Origin: Flavobacteriaceae bacterium UBA7446
GTDB lineage: Bacteria > Bacteroidota > Bacteroidia > Flavobacteriales > Flavobacteriaceae
Direction: 5' to 3'
Assembly: GCA_002478685.1 (NCBI GenBank)
Contig: DLPY01000037.1
Location: 1 to 16,351, forward strand
DNA length: 16,351 nucleotides
Below are positions 8,621 to 16,351 of the stretch, piece by piece. Position 1 is the first letter of the stretch; the number at the start of each line of letters is the position of its first letter. Below the pieces are notes generated by a model. It saw nothing but the letters and a program-made list of their open reading frames with translations, ran no database searches and was not told the DNA's origin. The position numbers and the translations under genes were made by a program.

Positions 8621-9541
8621 CTATTTTAGAAACTCCAAGTTACGTTTTAGCCCATTAAAACCTGTACGCTGAACAGCACTTACTTCAAATAAGCGGTTAA
8701 AAACCTCCTCTGTAATTTCATGCCAGTCATTTTTTGAGAGTTGCATGAGCTCAGGATTTGGCTCAAACTGAGGTTCGTTGTGCGGTGTAGAAAATCGATT
8801 CCAAGGACACACCTCTTGACAAATGTCGCAACCAAATGCCCAGTCATCAAACTGTCCCTTAACTTCGTTAGGAATGGCGTCTTTGAGTTCAATCGTAAAA
8901 TACGAGATACACTTGCTAGCATCTAACTTATAGGGAGCTACAAATGCATTGGTTGGACAAGCATCTAAGCAAGCAGTACACGATCCACAATGGTCGGTAA
9001 CTGCTTGGTCAGCAGCAAGTTCTAAATCGATGATAAGTTCAGCAATAAAAAAATAGGAACCATTTTGCTTTCGAATCAAATTGGTGTTTTTTCCTACCCA
9101 GCCCAAACCACTTTTGGCAGCCCAAACTTTTTCTAGCACTGGTGCAGAATCTACAAAAACACGCCCTTCTACGGCACCTATTTTGGTTTGAATTTCGTGC
9201 ATAAATTCAAAGAGTTTGTCTTTAATGATAGGATGATAATCTTTTCCATACGCATAACGTGCAAGCTTGGGTGCATCTTTATCTTTTTGCGATGCATTGG
9301 GATAATAATTATACAATAACGACACTACACTTTTGGCTCCCGGAACAAGTTTACGAGGGTCTATGCGCTTGTCAAAATTGCGTGCCATATAGCCCATTTC
9401 TCCATGATGGTTTTGCATTAGCCACGATTCTAATCTGGAAGCTTCTTCTTCCAAAAAAGTAGCTTTTGAAATGCCGCATGCCATAAAGCCCAAGCGTTGG
9501 GCAATTTGTTTTACGATAGCAGCACGAGCTTCACTACTCAA
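8621..9541 (-). CDS. queG: Epoxyqueuosine reductase QueG
   Basis: QueG performs the last step of queuosine synthesis, reducing epoxyqueuosine to queuosine in the anticodon of tRNAs for Asp, Asn, His and Tyr, using cobalamin and two [4Fe-4S] clusters. The 306 residues match the shorter family form without a C-terminal HEAT extension. Visible are DSAPVLEKVW (131-140, with the proposed catalytic Asp131), GLGWVGKNTN (145-154), and cluster cysteines C185, C188, C191, C195 (CGSCTACLDACP), C211, and C238, C241, C245 (CDICQEVCPWN). The start is TTG at 9539-9541: the next ATG, codon 20, would cut into the conserved LGF-ACGISKA strand. The TTG overlaps the ruvB TGA by four bases (TTGA), implying coupling. 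Confidence 0.95.
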   Translation of the reverse strand: MSSEARAAIVKQIAQRLGFMACGISKATFLEEEASRLESWLMQNHHGEMGYMARNFDKRIDPRKLVPGAKSVVSLLYNYYPNASQKDKDAPKLARYAYGKDYHPIIKDKLFEFMHEIQTKIGAVEGRVFVDSAPVLEKVWAAKSGLGWVGKNTNLIRKQNGSYFFIAELIIDLELAADQAVTDHCGSCTACLDACPTNAFVAPYKLDASKCISYFTIELKDAIPNEVKGQFDDWAFGCDICQEVCPWNRFSTPHNEPQFEPNPELMQLSKNDWHEITEEVFNRLFEVSAVQRTGFNGLKRNLEFLK

Positions 9542-10560
9542 AACAACCCTTTTTGAGCATTAGGCTTAGTTCTGCCTAAGTGTGTATATGCCTTTTCGGT
9601 TACTTCCCTGCCACGAGGAGTTCGAACCAAAAACCCTTCTTGAATCAGAAAAGGCTCATAGACCTCTTCAATAGTTTCGCCATTTTCAGAGACTGCCGTT
9701 GCCAACGTGTTAATACCCACGGGTCCCCCTTTGAATTTATCAATCAGCGTAGTTAGTATTTTGTTGTCCATTTCGTCCAATCCGTTGGCATCAACGTTTA
9801 GTGCTTTTAATCCTATTTGAGTTATGGAAGAGTCAATGGTTCCGTTTCCTTTGATTTGCGCAAAATCACGCACACGGCGCAAGAGCGCATTAGCAATTCG
9901 TGGTGTGCCACGACTTCTACTCGCAATTTCTATGGCGGCTATTTCTTCAATCGGAACATTTAGGATTCCTGCGCTGCGTGTTACAATTCCCGCTAAAACC
10001 TCGGTTGAATAATACTCCAATCTGCTGTTGATGCCAAAACGAGCTCGCATGGGTGCTGTGAGCAATCCTGAGCGTGTGGTGGCACCCACAAGCGTAAATG
10101 GGCTTAATTCGATTTGTACAGAACGTGCATTTGGGCCTGTTTCAATCATGATATCGATACGATAATCCTCCATGGCGGAGTACAAATACTCCTCCACAAC
10201 TGGACTTAGACGATGAATCTCATCGATAAACAAAACATCTCTGGGCTGAAGGTTAGTGAGCAACCCTGCCAAGTCACCGGGCTTGTCCAGCACAGGACCT
10301 GAAGTAAGTTTTAGATTCACGTCCAGCTCATGCGCCAAAATATGTGCTAAGGTGGTTTTCCCCAGTCCTGGTGGGCCGTGCAAAAGGGTATGATCAAGCG
10401 GTTCTTCACGTTGGTTAGCAGCAGCGACAAAAATCTCGAGGTTTTCAAGCACCTGCGGCTGTCCGCTAAAATCATCAAAGCTAAGCGGCCGCAACGCACG
10501 GTCTATATCATGCTCTTCGTGACTAAGGTGTTCGCTTGTAGGGTCTAGATGCTCATTCAT
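9538..10560 (-). CDS. ruvB: RuvB, Holliday junction branch-migration motor
   Basis: RuvB is the hexameric AAA+ ATPase that pumps DNA through RuvA-bound Holliday junctions. The 340-residue length is typical. Seen: Walker A GPPGLGKTT (62-70), Walker B VLFIDEIHRL (109-118), sensor 1 LVGATTRSG (157-165), the arginine-finger region PMRARFG (170-176, R174), a sensor 2 segment in SRGTPRIANALLRRVRDFA, and a C-terminal winged helix with FLVRTPRGREVT. It begins at ATG 10558-10560, after the coxA terminator and next to a promoter core, so it likely starts a new transcription unit, ruvB-queG-(maeB remnant). Its partner ruvA is in the window but in another cluster. Confidence 0.97.
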   Translation of the reverse strand: MNEHLDPTSEHLSHEEHDIDRALRPLSFDDFSGQPQVLENLEIFVAAANQREEPLDHTLLHGPPGLGKTTLAHILAHELDVNLKLTSGPVLDKPGDLAGLLTNLQPRDVLFIDEIHRLSPVVEEYLYSAMEDYRIDIMIETGPNARSVQIELSPFTLVGATTRSGLLTAPMRARFGINSRLEYYSTEVLAGIVTRSAGILNVPIEEIAAIEIASRSRGTPRIANALLRRVRDFAQIKGNGTIDSSITQIGLKALNVDANGLDEMDNKILTTLIDKFKGGPVGINTLATAVSENGETIEEVYEPFLIQEGFLVRTPRGREVTEKAYTHLGRTKPNAQKGLF

Positions 10561-10565
10561 CTATT

Positions 10566-10573
10566 CAAAGATA
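10566..10573 (-). promoter_or_regulatory. Putative ruvB promoter (-7 element)
   Basis: TATCTTTG on the minus strand fits TAnnTTTG exactly and lies 5 bases before the ruvB ATG. If used, transcription would begin at or within a few bases of the start codon, giving a nearly leaderless mRNA. No clear -33 TTG is present at the expected spacing, since the terminator hairpin occupies that space. The call rests on one short match. Confidence 0.3.
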
Positions 10574-10576
10574 CAT

Positions 10577-10604
10577 AAAACAAAAAGCCCCGTAAAGGAG
10601 CTTT
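10577..10604 (-). terminator. Intrinsic terminator after coxA
   Basis: On the minus strand AAAGCTCC (10604-10597) pairs with GGGGCTTT (10591-10584) through 8 base pairs, one of them G-U, around a 5-base loop. The T-rich stretch TTGTTTT follows. It begins 3 bases after the coxA stop. It most likely ends the act-cox transcript and separates it from ruvB. Confidence 0.75.
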
Positions 10605-10607
10605 AAT

Positions 10608-12371
10608 TTAATGTTGTCGTTCTTCTTCGCCTTCAGCCAAGGGAACGTTTTGAGGAATGAAATCCTCATCATGTCCGGGCTTTGAATAATCGTATGCCCA
10701 ACGATGAACGTGTGGAATAGCACCAGGCCAGTTTCCGTGAATGTGTTTTACAGGAGCTGTCCATTCAAGGGTGTTGGACTTCCATGGGTTTTGTATGGTC
10801 TTCTTGCCGTAAAAAATGCTGTAAATAAAATTGTATAAGAATACCAACTGTGCAGCACCTGCAATAAGCGCAAAAATAGTAATAATCACGTTGATATTAG
10901 CAAGGTCGTCAAAGTATGGGAATGCTGTATTGGAGTAATAACGTCTCGGTAATCCTGCCATGCCAATAAAGTGCATCGGAAAGAAAACGCCATAGGCACA
11001 AACTGCGGTTACCCAAAAATGGACGTATCCTAAGTTTTTGTTCATCATCCTACCAAACATTTTTGGAAACCAATGATAAACCCCTGCAAACAATCCATAG
11101 AGTGCCGAAATTCCCATAACCAAATGGAAGTGCGCAACTACAAAATAGGTGTCGTGTACGTTAATGTCCAACGTACTATCGCCTAAAATAATTCCTGTAA
11201 GACCTCCCGAAATAAAGGTAGAAACTAAGCCGATGGAGAATAACATTCCTGGATTCATTTGGAGGTTTCCTTTCCACAAGGTAGTAATGTAGTTAAATGC
11301 TTTTACCGCTGATGGAATGGCAATCAATAGCGTGGTAAATGTAAATACCGCCCCTAAGAACGGATTCATTCCTGAAATAAACATATGGTGTCCCCAAACG
11401 ATAGTGGATAGAAAGGCAATCGCCAAAATAGACGCTACCATGGCACGATATCCAAATATAGGTTTACGAGCATTTGTTGCCAACACTTCAGAGGTAATTC
11501 CCAACGCAGGAAGTAGTACAATATAGACTTCGGGATGACCTAAAAACCAGAATAAGTGCTCATACAAAACAGGTGAACCTCCTTGATAATGCAATACCTC
11601 ACCTTGAATAAAAATATCCGATAAGAAGAACGATGTTCCAAAACTTCTATCCATGATAAGTAGCAATGCCGCAGAAAGCAATACTGGGAATGAAACCACA
11701 CCGATAATTGCCGTTACAAAGAATGCCCAAATGGTAAGCGGTAAGCGTGTCATGGACATCCCTTTAGTACGTAAATTAATTACTGTTACAATATAGTTCA
11801 ACGACCCTAACAATGACGACGCAATAAAAATCGCCATAGACACCAACCAAAGCGTCATACCTAATCCAGAACCGGGTTGTGCCTGTGGCAATGCACTAAG
11901 GGGCGGATAAATAGTCCAGCCCGCTGCAGCTGGCCCAGACTCTACAAAAAGCGATGCAATCATGATTACCGAAGAAAGGAAAAACAGCCAGTACGAAATC
12001 ATGTTTAATAGTCCTGATGCCATATCACGTGCACCTATCTGCAATGGAATAAGCAAGTTACTAAACGTACCACTCAATCCTGCTGTGAGTACAAAAAACA
12101 CCATCAATGTACCGTGAATGGTTACCAACGCCAAATAAACATTAGGATCCATAACACCTTCAGGTGCCCATTTCCCTAAAAACGTTTCAAAAACAACAAA
12201 TGACTTTTCTGGCCAAGCCAACTGCAAACGAAAGAGTAGCGACATGGCAATTCCGATAATTCCCATAATTAGACCTGTGATAAGATATTGCTTTGCAATC
12301 ATCTTATGGTCTTGACTAAAGATGTACTTGGTAATAAACGTTTCTTTATGATGTGCGTGATCTGATCCCAT
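10608..12371 (-). CDS. coxA: Cytochrome c oxidase subunit I
   Basis: This is the catalytic membrane subunit of an aa3-type haem-copper oxidase that reduces oxygen to water and pumps protons. I start it at ATG 12369-12371 (587 residues, MGSDHAHHKETF), 10 bases after the coxB stop. An upstream in-frame ATG at 12404 would add 11 unconserved residues and overlap coxB by 23 bases. In this numbering: H87 (VTIHGTLMVFF, low-spin haem), the CuB site H279 with Y283 in GHPEVY, H328 and H329 (WGHHMF), K357 (K-channel, IPSAVKAFNY), and H414 and H416 (VVAHFHLVMG, the two haems). E281 in GHPEVY is the type A1 glutamate. About twelve hydrophobic spans are visible. No coxC follows; ruvB does. Confidence 0.96.
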   Translation of the reverse strand: MGSDHAHHKETFITKYIFSQDHKMIAKQYLITGLIMGIIGIAMSLLFRLQLAWPEKSFVVFETFLGKWAPEGVMDPNVYLALVTIHGTLMVFFVLTAGLSGTFSNLLIPLQIGARDMASGLLNMISYWLFFLSSVIMIASLFVESGPAAAGWTIYPPLSALPQAQPGSGLGMTLWLVSMAIFIASSLLGSLNYIVTVINLRTKGMSMTRLPLTIWAFFVTAIIGVVSFPVLLSAALLLIMDRSFGTSFFLSDIFIQGEVLHYQGGSPVLYEHLFWFLGHPEVYIVLLPALGITSEVLATNARKPIFGYRAMVASILAIAFLSTIVWGHHMFISGMNPFLGAVFTFTTLLIAIPSAVKAFNYITTLWKGNLQMNPGMLFSIGLVSTFISGGLTGIILGDSTLDINVHDTYFVVAHFHLVMGISALYGLFAGVYHWFPKMFGRMMNKNLGYVHFWVTAVCAYGVFFPMHFIGMAGLPRRYYSNTAFPYFDDLANINVIITIFALIAGAAQLVFLYNFIYSIFYGKKTIQNPWKSNTLEWTAPVKHIHGNWPGAIPHVHRWAYDYSKPGHDEDFIPQNVPLAEGEEERQH

Positions 12372-12381
12372 AGTTATCTTT

Positions 12382-13455
12382 TTACTGTTGGATGGATTGT
12401 GCAAAGGTAGTTTGCTGAGCCAACCAGTTGTTAAAATCTTTCTCTTCTTCTACAACAATTTTCATTTGCATATTGTAATGCGATGCACCACAAATTTTAT
12501 TACAAAGTAACAAATAATCAAATTGATATGCGTCTAAACCTTCCTCGCCATTAGCCATTAAGGCTTGACTATTTTCATATCTAATTTTATTAATCCTTTC
12601 AACCTTAGCTGCCATTTCAGGTGTTTGGCGCATTTCTTCAGTTGTCATCGTTGGTGTAAACGCAAATTCGGTAATCATCCCTGGTACACAGTTCATTTGT
12701 GCTCTAAAGTGCGGCATATATGCCGAGTGCAATACGTCTTGTGAGCGCATTTTAAAAATCACCTCTCTGCCTTTTGGTAGGTGCAATTCTTGCACCACAA
12801 CGTCATCCAGTCCATTTGGATCAGAAGAATCAATTCCAACCAAGTTTAGTCCGTCATAATCTTGCAAAAAACGAACGTTGGCATCGCCCAAAACACCATC
12901 AGCACCGGCATAGCGTGCCTTCCAGTTGAACTGTTGCGCATAAAGTTCTACCACCAATGCCTCATCGTTTTCTTCAATGTTCATAATAGCTGTCCACGTG
13001 AATAGTCCGTACATAATCAATACTGCCAATGTGAATACAGGAATAATCGTCCAAATAAATTCAAGCTTATCGTTTTCCGCATAAAACAATGCTTTTTGAC
13101 CTTTACGACCACGGTATTTCCAAGAGAAATAGTGAAGTAATGCTTGAGTAATAGTTTGCACAAAAAAGATAAGTGCAAACGAAATCCACATCAAACGATC
13201 GATATCTTGTCCGTGCTCGGATGCTGATTCTGGGAGAAGCACATCACCCCATGCCCAAAATGAATATATGGTGAGCAAGTAGATGAATACCAAAAAAACA
13301 AACATTAACTGTCCGTTACGGTGGTTGTCTTGGTCGTTAGCAACTTGCGAGTCGTCTTTGGTTTGACGTAGCTGCGAAAGCTCAAAAATCTTGGTGATTT
13401 GCCAAATGGCAACACCCACTAAAACCAAAATCGCGAAAAGAATAACTGCATTCAT
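12382..13455 (-). CDS. coxB: Cytochrome c oxidase subunit II
   Basis: Subunit II accepts electrons at the binuclear CuA centre and passes them to CoxA. The ligands are all present: H243 (VLHSAYMPHF), C318, C322, H326 and M329 (CNKICGASHYNM). Four hydrophobic segments are seen, about residues 3-20, 50-70, 88-110 and 134-156, two more than in the classical subunit; the first two may be a signal/anchor extension. Between the CuA His and the Cys pair lies a polar insert of roughly 45 residues (about 268-312). No CxxCH motif is present, so there is no fused cytochrome c domain. At 357 residues it is long for the family, which I believe is usual in flavobacteria. It starts 12 bases after actF. Confidence 0.95.
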   Translation of the reverse strand: MNAVILFAILVLVGVAIWQITKIFELSQLRQTKDDSQVANDQDNHRNGQLMFVFLVFIYLLTIYSFWAWGDVLLPESASEHGQDIDRLMWISFALIFFVQTITQALLHYFSWKYRGRKGQKALFYAENDKLEFIWTIIPVFTLAVLIMYGLFTWTAIMNIEENDEALVVELYAQQFNWKARYAGADGVLGDANVRFLQDYDGLNLVGIDSSDPNGLDDVVVQELHLPKGREVIFKMRSQDVLHSAYMPHFRAQMNCVPGMITEFAFTPTMTTEEMRQTPEMAAKVERINKIRYENSQALMANGEEGLDAYQFDYLLLCNKICGASHYNMQMKIVVEEEKDFNNWLAQQTTFAQSIQQ

Positions 13456-13467
13456 TTACTTATTCTA

Positions 13468-14877
13468 TTAATATACAAATCGTTCACTCTCTCCAACATA
13501 CGGATCGCCACTTGCCTCTAGCGGTGCTTTGCTTAGCTCACGGAACACTACATAGATAAACAGTCCCGCAAAGAATAGGAATCCACCTATTTCAGCCCAA
13601 CCGATAAACCATTGATCACCAACAGTAGCAGGCATAATCATGTTGAAAATATCTATGTAATGACCAAGCACGATGATGATACCTGCCATTACGATAATCC
13701 AATTGGAGCGTTTATAATCACTACTCATTAAAATAAGTAGTGGGAAAATAAAATTCATCACGAGCATACCAAAAAATGGTAAGTTATAATCATCAATTCG
13801 AGTAAGGAAATAGGTTACTTCCTCTGGGATATTAGAATACCAAATCAGCATAAACTGTGAGAACCACAGATAGGTCCAGAAGACACTAAGCCCAAACATA
13901 AACTTTGCCAAATCGTGCAAGTGGCTATCATTCACTTTGGGTAAATATCCCTTAGATTTGAGGTAAATAGATACAAGCGCAATTACTGTAACAGCTGTTA
14001 CTAACATACTTGCCAACACATACCAACCAAATAACGTACTAAACCAGTGTGGGTCTAACGACATAATCCAATCCCATGCCATCATAGATTCAGTAACAAA
14101 GAAGAATACCAAGAATCCCGCCGAGATTCGGAAGTTCTTTTTATGATTGCTTATATCTCCTGAAGGGGCGTTGTCCTGCGCCAATGAAAACTTGCGTGAA
14201 AAATAACGATAGGCATTCCAACCTAAGAGGTAGATAGCAGCACGGATAAGAAAAAACGGCACATTTAAATACCCCTGTTTACCTTGAATGATTTCATCGT
14301 GTGCTACCGTATCGGCATCCATCCAAACAAAAAGATGATTTGCATGAAGTCCAGTAAGCATCAAAAACACATAAATAATTATGGAGCCGGGTACCAAATA
14401 CGCAGCAATTCCCTCCATTACACGGTAGAGCAAAATAGACCATCCGGCTTGTGCAGCACGCTGAATTGCATAAAATAAAAGGGCTCCAAGAGCAATCATA
14501 AAGAAAAAGAATGCTGCTACGTAAAGCGCCGCCCAAGGCTTGTTTTGCAATTGATGCAACAGATGTTCGCCGTGATGATCATCAGCATGTTTGTCATTCC
14601 CGTGCGCGTCATCGGGATACTCGCCATGAGCGTGAGTTGTTGCATGATTTACATCATCATGATGATTATCTTTTTTGTTGCTGTCAGTCGCATGTGTATC
14701 GTGTGTATTATGTTCACTCCCGTGAGCATCTCCGTGTCCGCCGTGGGCATCGGCAACCATAGCCTGTGCTTCAGCCACCGTAGAAGGTGCACTAGCAAAA
14801 CCAATAGCTAACCCAATAAAGCCAAGTCCCATAAGAACAAAAGCGGTAATTTTTAGTCGTAAAGCAAAGATGTACAT
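13468..14877 (-). CDS. actF: Alternative complex III membrane subunit ActF
   Basis: ActF is an integral membrane subunit of alternative complex III, which oxidises quinol and passes electrons toward the terminal oxidase. It is related to ActC and NrfD-type proteins. I start it at ATG 14875-14877 (469 residues, MYIFALRLKITAF); a TTG two codons upstream at 14881-14883 is possible but less likely. About ten membrane spans are visible. Conserved stretches are FVTESMMAWDWIMSLDPHWF (about 260-280) and FSQFMLIWYSNIPEE (about 339-353). Between the first span and the next lies a hydrophilic stretch (about residues 40-110) with 17 histidines in 64 residues, plus many Asp and Gly. It follows actE by 7 bases. 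Confidence 0.93.
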   Translation of the reverse strand: MYIFALRLKITAFVLMGLGFIGLAIGFASAPSTVAEAQAMVADAHGGHGDAHGSEHNTHDTHATDSNKKDNHHDDVNHATTHAHGEYPDDAHGNDKHADDHHGEHLLHQLQNKPWAALYVAAFFFFMIALGALLFYAIQRAAQAGWSILLYRVMEGIAAYLVPGSIIIYVFLMLTGLHANHLFVWMDADTVAHDEIIQGKQGYLNVPFFLIRAAIYLLGWNAYRYFSRKFSLAQDNAPSGDISNHKKNFRISAGFLVFFFVTESMMAWDWIMSLDPHWFSTLFGWYVLASMLVTAVTVIALVSIYLKSKGYLPKVNDSHLHDLAKFMFGLSVFWTYLWFSQFMLIWYSNIPEEVTYFLTRIDDYNLPFFGMLVMNFIFPLLILMSSDYKRSNWIIVMAGIIIVLGHYIDIFNMIMPATVGDQWFIGWAEIGGFLFFAGLFIYVVFRELSKAPLEASGDPYVGESERFVY

Positions 14878-14884
14878 GGCCAAA

Positions 14885-15430
14885 TTATTTTGTCAATTCG
14901 TTACGTAAATACATTACATGTTGTGCAATTTGCCAGCGCTCAGTGGCGTTCACTTGCCCTGCGTGCGAGCCCATCGCATTTTTACCATACATCAATACAT
15001 GGTAAATACTTCCTTCCGTGATATCCCTGTCGGCATAGCTTGGGATTCCCAAAAACTTTTCGCGTGTCATCAAGATGCCTTGACCATCTCCTTTAGAACC
15101 GTGGCAAACAGCACAATAAACCCCGTAGAGTTCTTTGCCTTCTGCACGATGTACATCGGTTTGCACAAGTGGCGAAACCAAGTTGGCTTTTGCGTCTTCG
15201 TAGCCTTCGTTTGTGTTGGGGTAATCGTAAGGAACCCAACCGCGTGCAACAGATCCATCAGCAGGAAGTTGTGCCTCAATGCCATTTGCAAATGCATTAG
15301 ACTCTGCATAGGTTTCATACCCAACAGATTCGTACATGTTCGGGAAATATTGGTAATTGGGTTTTGACGCATCAAAGCAAGATACCAACAAGAGCGAACT
15401 TAATATAAACAAAAGAATTATATTTTTCAT
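14885..15430 (-). CDS. actE: Alternative complex III monohaem cytochrome c lipoprotein ActE
   Basis: ActE is the monohaem c-type cytochrome of alternative complex III and carries electrons to the acceptor side. The N-terminus is a lipoprotein signal: a charged start, hydrophobic residues to 17 and the lipobox LVSC with C18 as the lipidated cysteine. The haem site is CAVCH (C106, C109, H110), followed by GSKGDGQG; M153 in GKNAMGSHAG is the likely sixth ligand. WQIAQHVMYLRNEL closes the cytochrome fold. The 181 residues fit the subunit. ATG 15428-15430 overlaps the actD stop by four bases (ATGA). Confidence 0.95.
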   Translation of the reverse strand: MKNIILLFILSSLLLVSCFDASKPNYQYFPNMYESVGYETYAESNAFANGIEAQLPADGSVARGWVPYDYPNTNEGYEDAKANLVSPLVQTDVHRAEGKELYGVYCAVCHGSKGDGQGILMTREKFLGIPSYADRDITEGSIYHVLMYGKNAMGSHAGQVNATERWQIAQHVMYLRNELTK

Positions 15431-15957
15431 GCTTGCTCGTTTTCGTGAATACTGATATCTATAGCCCCTGATTTTTTTAACAGGGTCATTAATTTTCTCT
15501 CGTCAACCTCAACGGCTACTTGCATTAAGAACTTGTCGTCTGTGGTTTCAGGCATCGGGTTTTGAGCTTTTTTAAAGGGCCATAATTTGCTACGCAGGTA
15601 GAATGTAATCACCATAAGGTGTGCTGCAAAAAAAACCGTCATTTCAAACATTACAGGGATAAACGCAGGTAGGTTTTCTATAAACGAAAAGCTTGGTTTT
15701 CCACCAATGTTTTGTGGCCAATCCTCAATCATAATATAATTAATCATAACAACGGCAACCGTAAATCCTAAAATGCCATACATAAAAGCAGCCACCGCAA
15801 TACGCGTTCCTGCCAATCCCATAGCGTGATCCAATCCGTGTACTGGGAATGGGGTAAATACTTCCTCAATGTGATAGTCCGCTTTTTTTACATCTTTTAC
15901 AGCATGCAAAAGCGTATCATCATCGTCATAAACTGCGTGTACTAATTTACTACTCAT
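15427..15957 (-). CDS. actD: Alternative complex III membrane subunit ActD (DUF3341)
   Basis: ActD is a small membrane subunit of alternative complex III with no cofactor; it helps hold the membrane arm together. The 176-residue protein has the family signature DYHIEEVFTPFPVHGLDHAM (28-46), then two membrane spans (about 51-77 and 97-122), and a polar C-terminal domain (KFLMQVAVEVDERKLMTLL). Its ATG at 15955-15957 overlaps the end of actC by 8 bases, and its stop overlaps actE by 4, so the genes are tightly coupled. Confidence 0.95.
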   Translation of the reverse strand: MSSKLVHAVYDDDDTLLHAVKDVKKADYHIEEVFTPFPVHGLDHAMGLAGTRIAVAAFMYGILGFTVAVVMINYIMIEDWPQNIGGKPSFSFIENLPAFIPVMFEMTVFFAAHLMVITFYLRSKLWPFKKAQNPMPETTDDKFLMQVAVEVDERKLMTLLKKSGAIDISIHENEQA

Positions 15958-16351
15958 GGTTATGGGTGTTTTTGTATTTATCTCCTGATGATTTCAAAAT
16001 CGATTTTACTTCTGCCTGTGCTATTACAGGGAAGGTACGTGCATACAACAAGAACAACACAAAGAAGAATCCAATCGTTCCAATGAAAATTCCAATATCT
16101 ACAAACGTAGGTGAGAACATCGTCCATGAAGAAGGTAAATAATCACGGTGTAGGGATGTTACGATAATTACAAACCGCTCAAACCACATTCCGATATTTA
16201 CTACAATGGAAATGATAAACGAGAACATTATACTCGTTCTTAGTTTTTTAAACCACATGAGCTGTGGTGAGAATACGTTACACGTCATCATTGCCCAATA
16301 TGCCCACCAATATGGACCTGTTGCTCTGTTTAAAAATGCATATTGCTCATA
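15950..16351 (-). CDS. actC: Alternative complex III quinol-oxidising subunit ActC (C-terminal part)
   Basis: ActC is the NrfD-like membrane subunit thought to carry a quinol site in alternative complex III. Only the last 133 residues of a protein usually near 450-490 are in the window; the frame runs past the right edge, so the ATG at 16289-16291 is internal and not the start. Conserved stretches are YAFLNRATGPYWWAYW at the edge, then CNVFSPQ, ERFVIIVTSLHRDYLPSSW (a family signature) and a last membrane span before a polar tail ending KNTHNHE. The rest of the operon (actA, actB, start of actC) is expected beyond the edge. Confidence 0.93.
   Translation of the reverse strand, partial: YEQYAFLNRATGPYWWAYWAMMTCNVFSPQLMWFKKLRTSIMFSFIISIVVNIGMWFERFVIIVTSLHRDYLPSSWTMFSPTFVDIGIFIGTIGFFFVLFLLYARTFPVIAQAEVKSILKSSGDKYKNTHNHE

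Noticed and set aside
12372..12404. Upstream ATG for coxA at 12404
   Set aside because: It overlaps coxB by 23 bases and adds residues unlike the family; the ATG at 12371 gives the expected N-terminus.
14511..14811. Two overlapping plus-strand frames rich in Arg, His, Val and Met
   Set aside because: They are antisense readings of the His-rich repeat-like codons of actF.
14878..14883. TTG start for actF at 14883
   Set aside because: An ATG two codons later gives the expected MYIF-type N-terminus.
14918..15367. 149-codon open frame on the plus strand
   Set aside because: It lies wholly antisense to actE, whose haem motif and lipobox are clear; the plus-strand product has no recognisable domain.

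Overview
The window looks like a chromosomal segment of a Bacteroidota bacterium, most likely a member of the Flavobacteriia. The reasons are SprA (the type IX secretion outer-membrane translocon, found only in this phylum), an alternative complex III operon fused to cox genes, a moderate-to-low G+C content, and TAnnTTTG-type promoter cores. Every gene I can support lies on the minus strand, so the text below reads from right to left.

Right part (16351 to about 10577): the end of a respiratory operon, actC (3' part only), actD, actE, actF, coxB, coxA. It encodes alternative complex III (quinol:cytochrome c/acceptor oxidoreductase) and the two core subunits of an aa3-type oxygen reductase. The genes overlap or are separated by at most 12 bases. 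A hairpin followed by a T-rich stretch closes the operon just after coxA.

Middle (10573 to 8279): ruvB (Holliday-junction motor) is translationally coupled to queG (epoxyqueuosine reductase, TTG start). Queuing directly behind queG is a 316-base remnant that I read as a decayed NADP-dependent malic enzyme gene (maeB). Its first ~24 codons and last ~80 codons remain, with in-frame stops and a pair of frameshifts. The catalytic middle is gone.

Left part (8143 to 1): a probable promoter drives fbp (class I fructose-1,6-bisphosphatase) and pckA (ATP-dependent PEP carboxykinase), which overlap by 11 bases and form a two-gene gluconeogenesis unit. Then come ruvA and sprA, which share one base (TAATG). 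sprA runs off the left edge with 1621 codons in view.

The most interesting point is the middle-left junction. From general knowledge of flavobacterial genomes, a malic enzyme gene often precedes ruvA-sprA. Here the malic enzyme has decayed and an fbp-pckA pair sits between its remnant and ruvA. This looks like replacement of one C4/C3 node enzyme by a gluconeogenic module at a conserved locus. I found no RNA genes, CRISPR arrays, insertion sequences or obvious defence genes, and no wholly new system.
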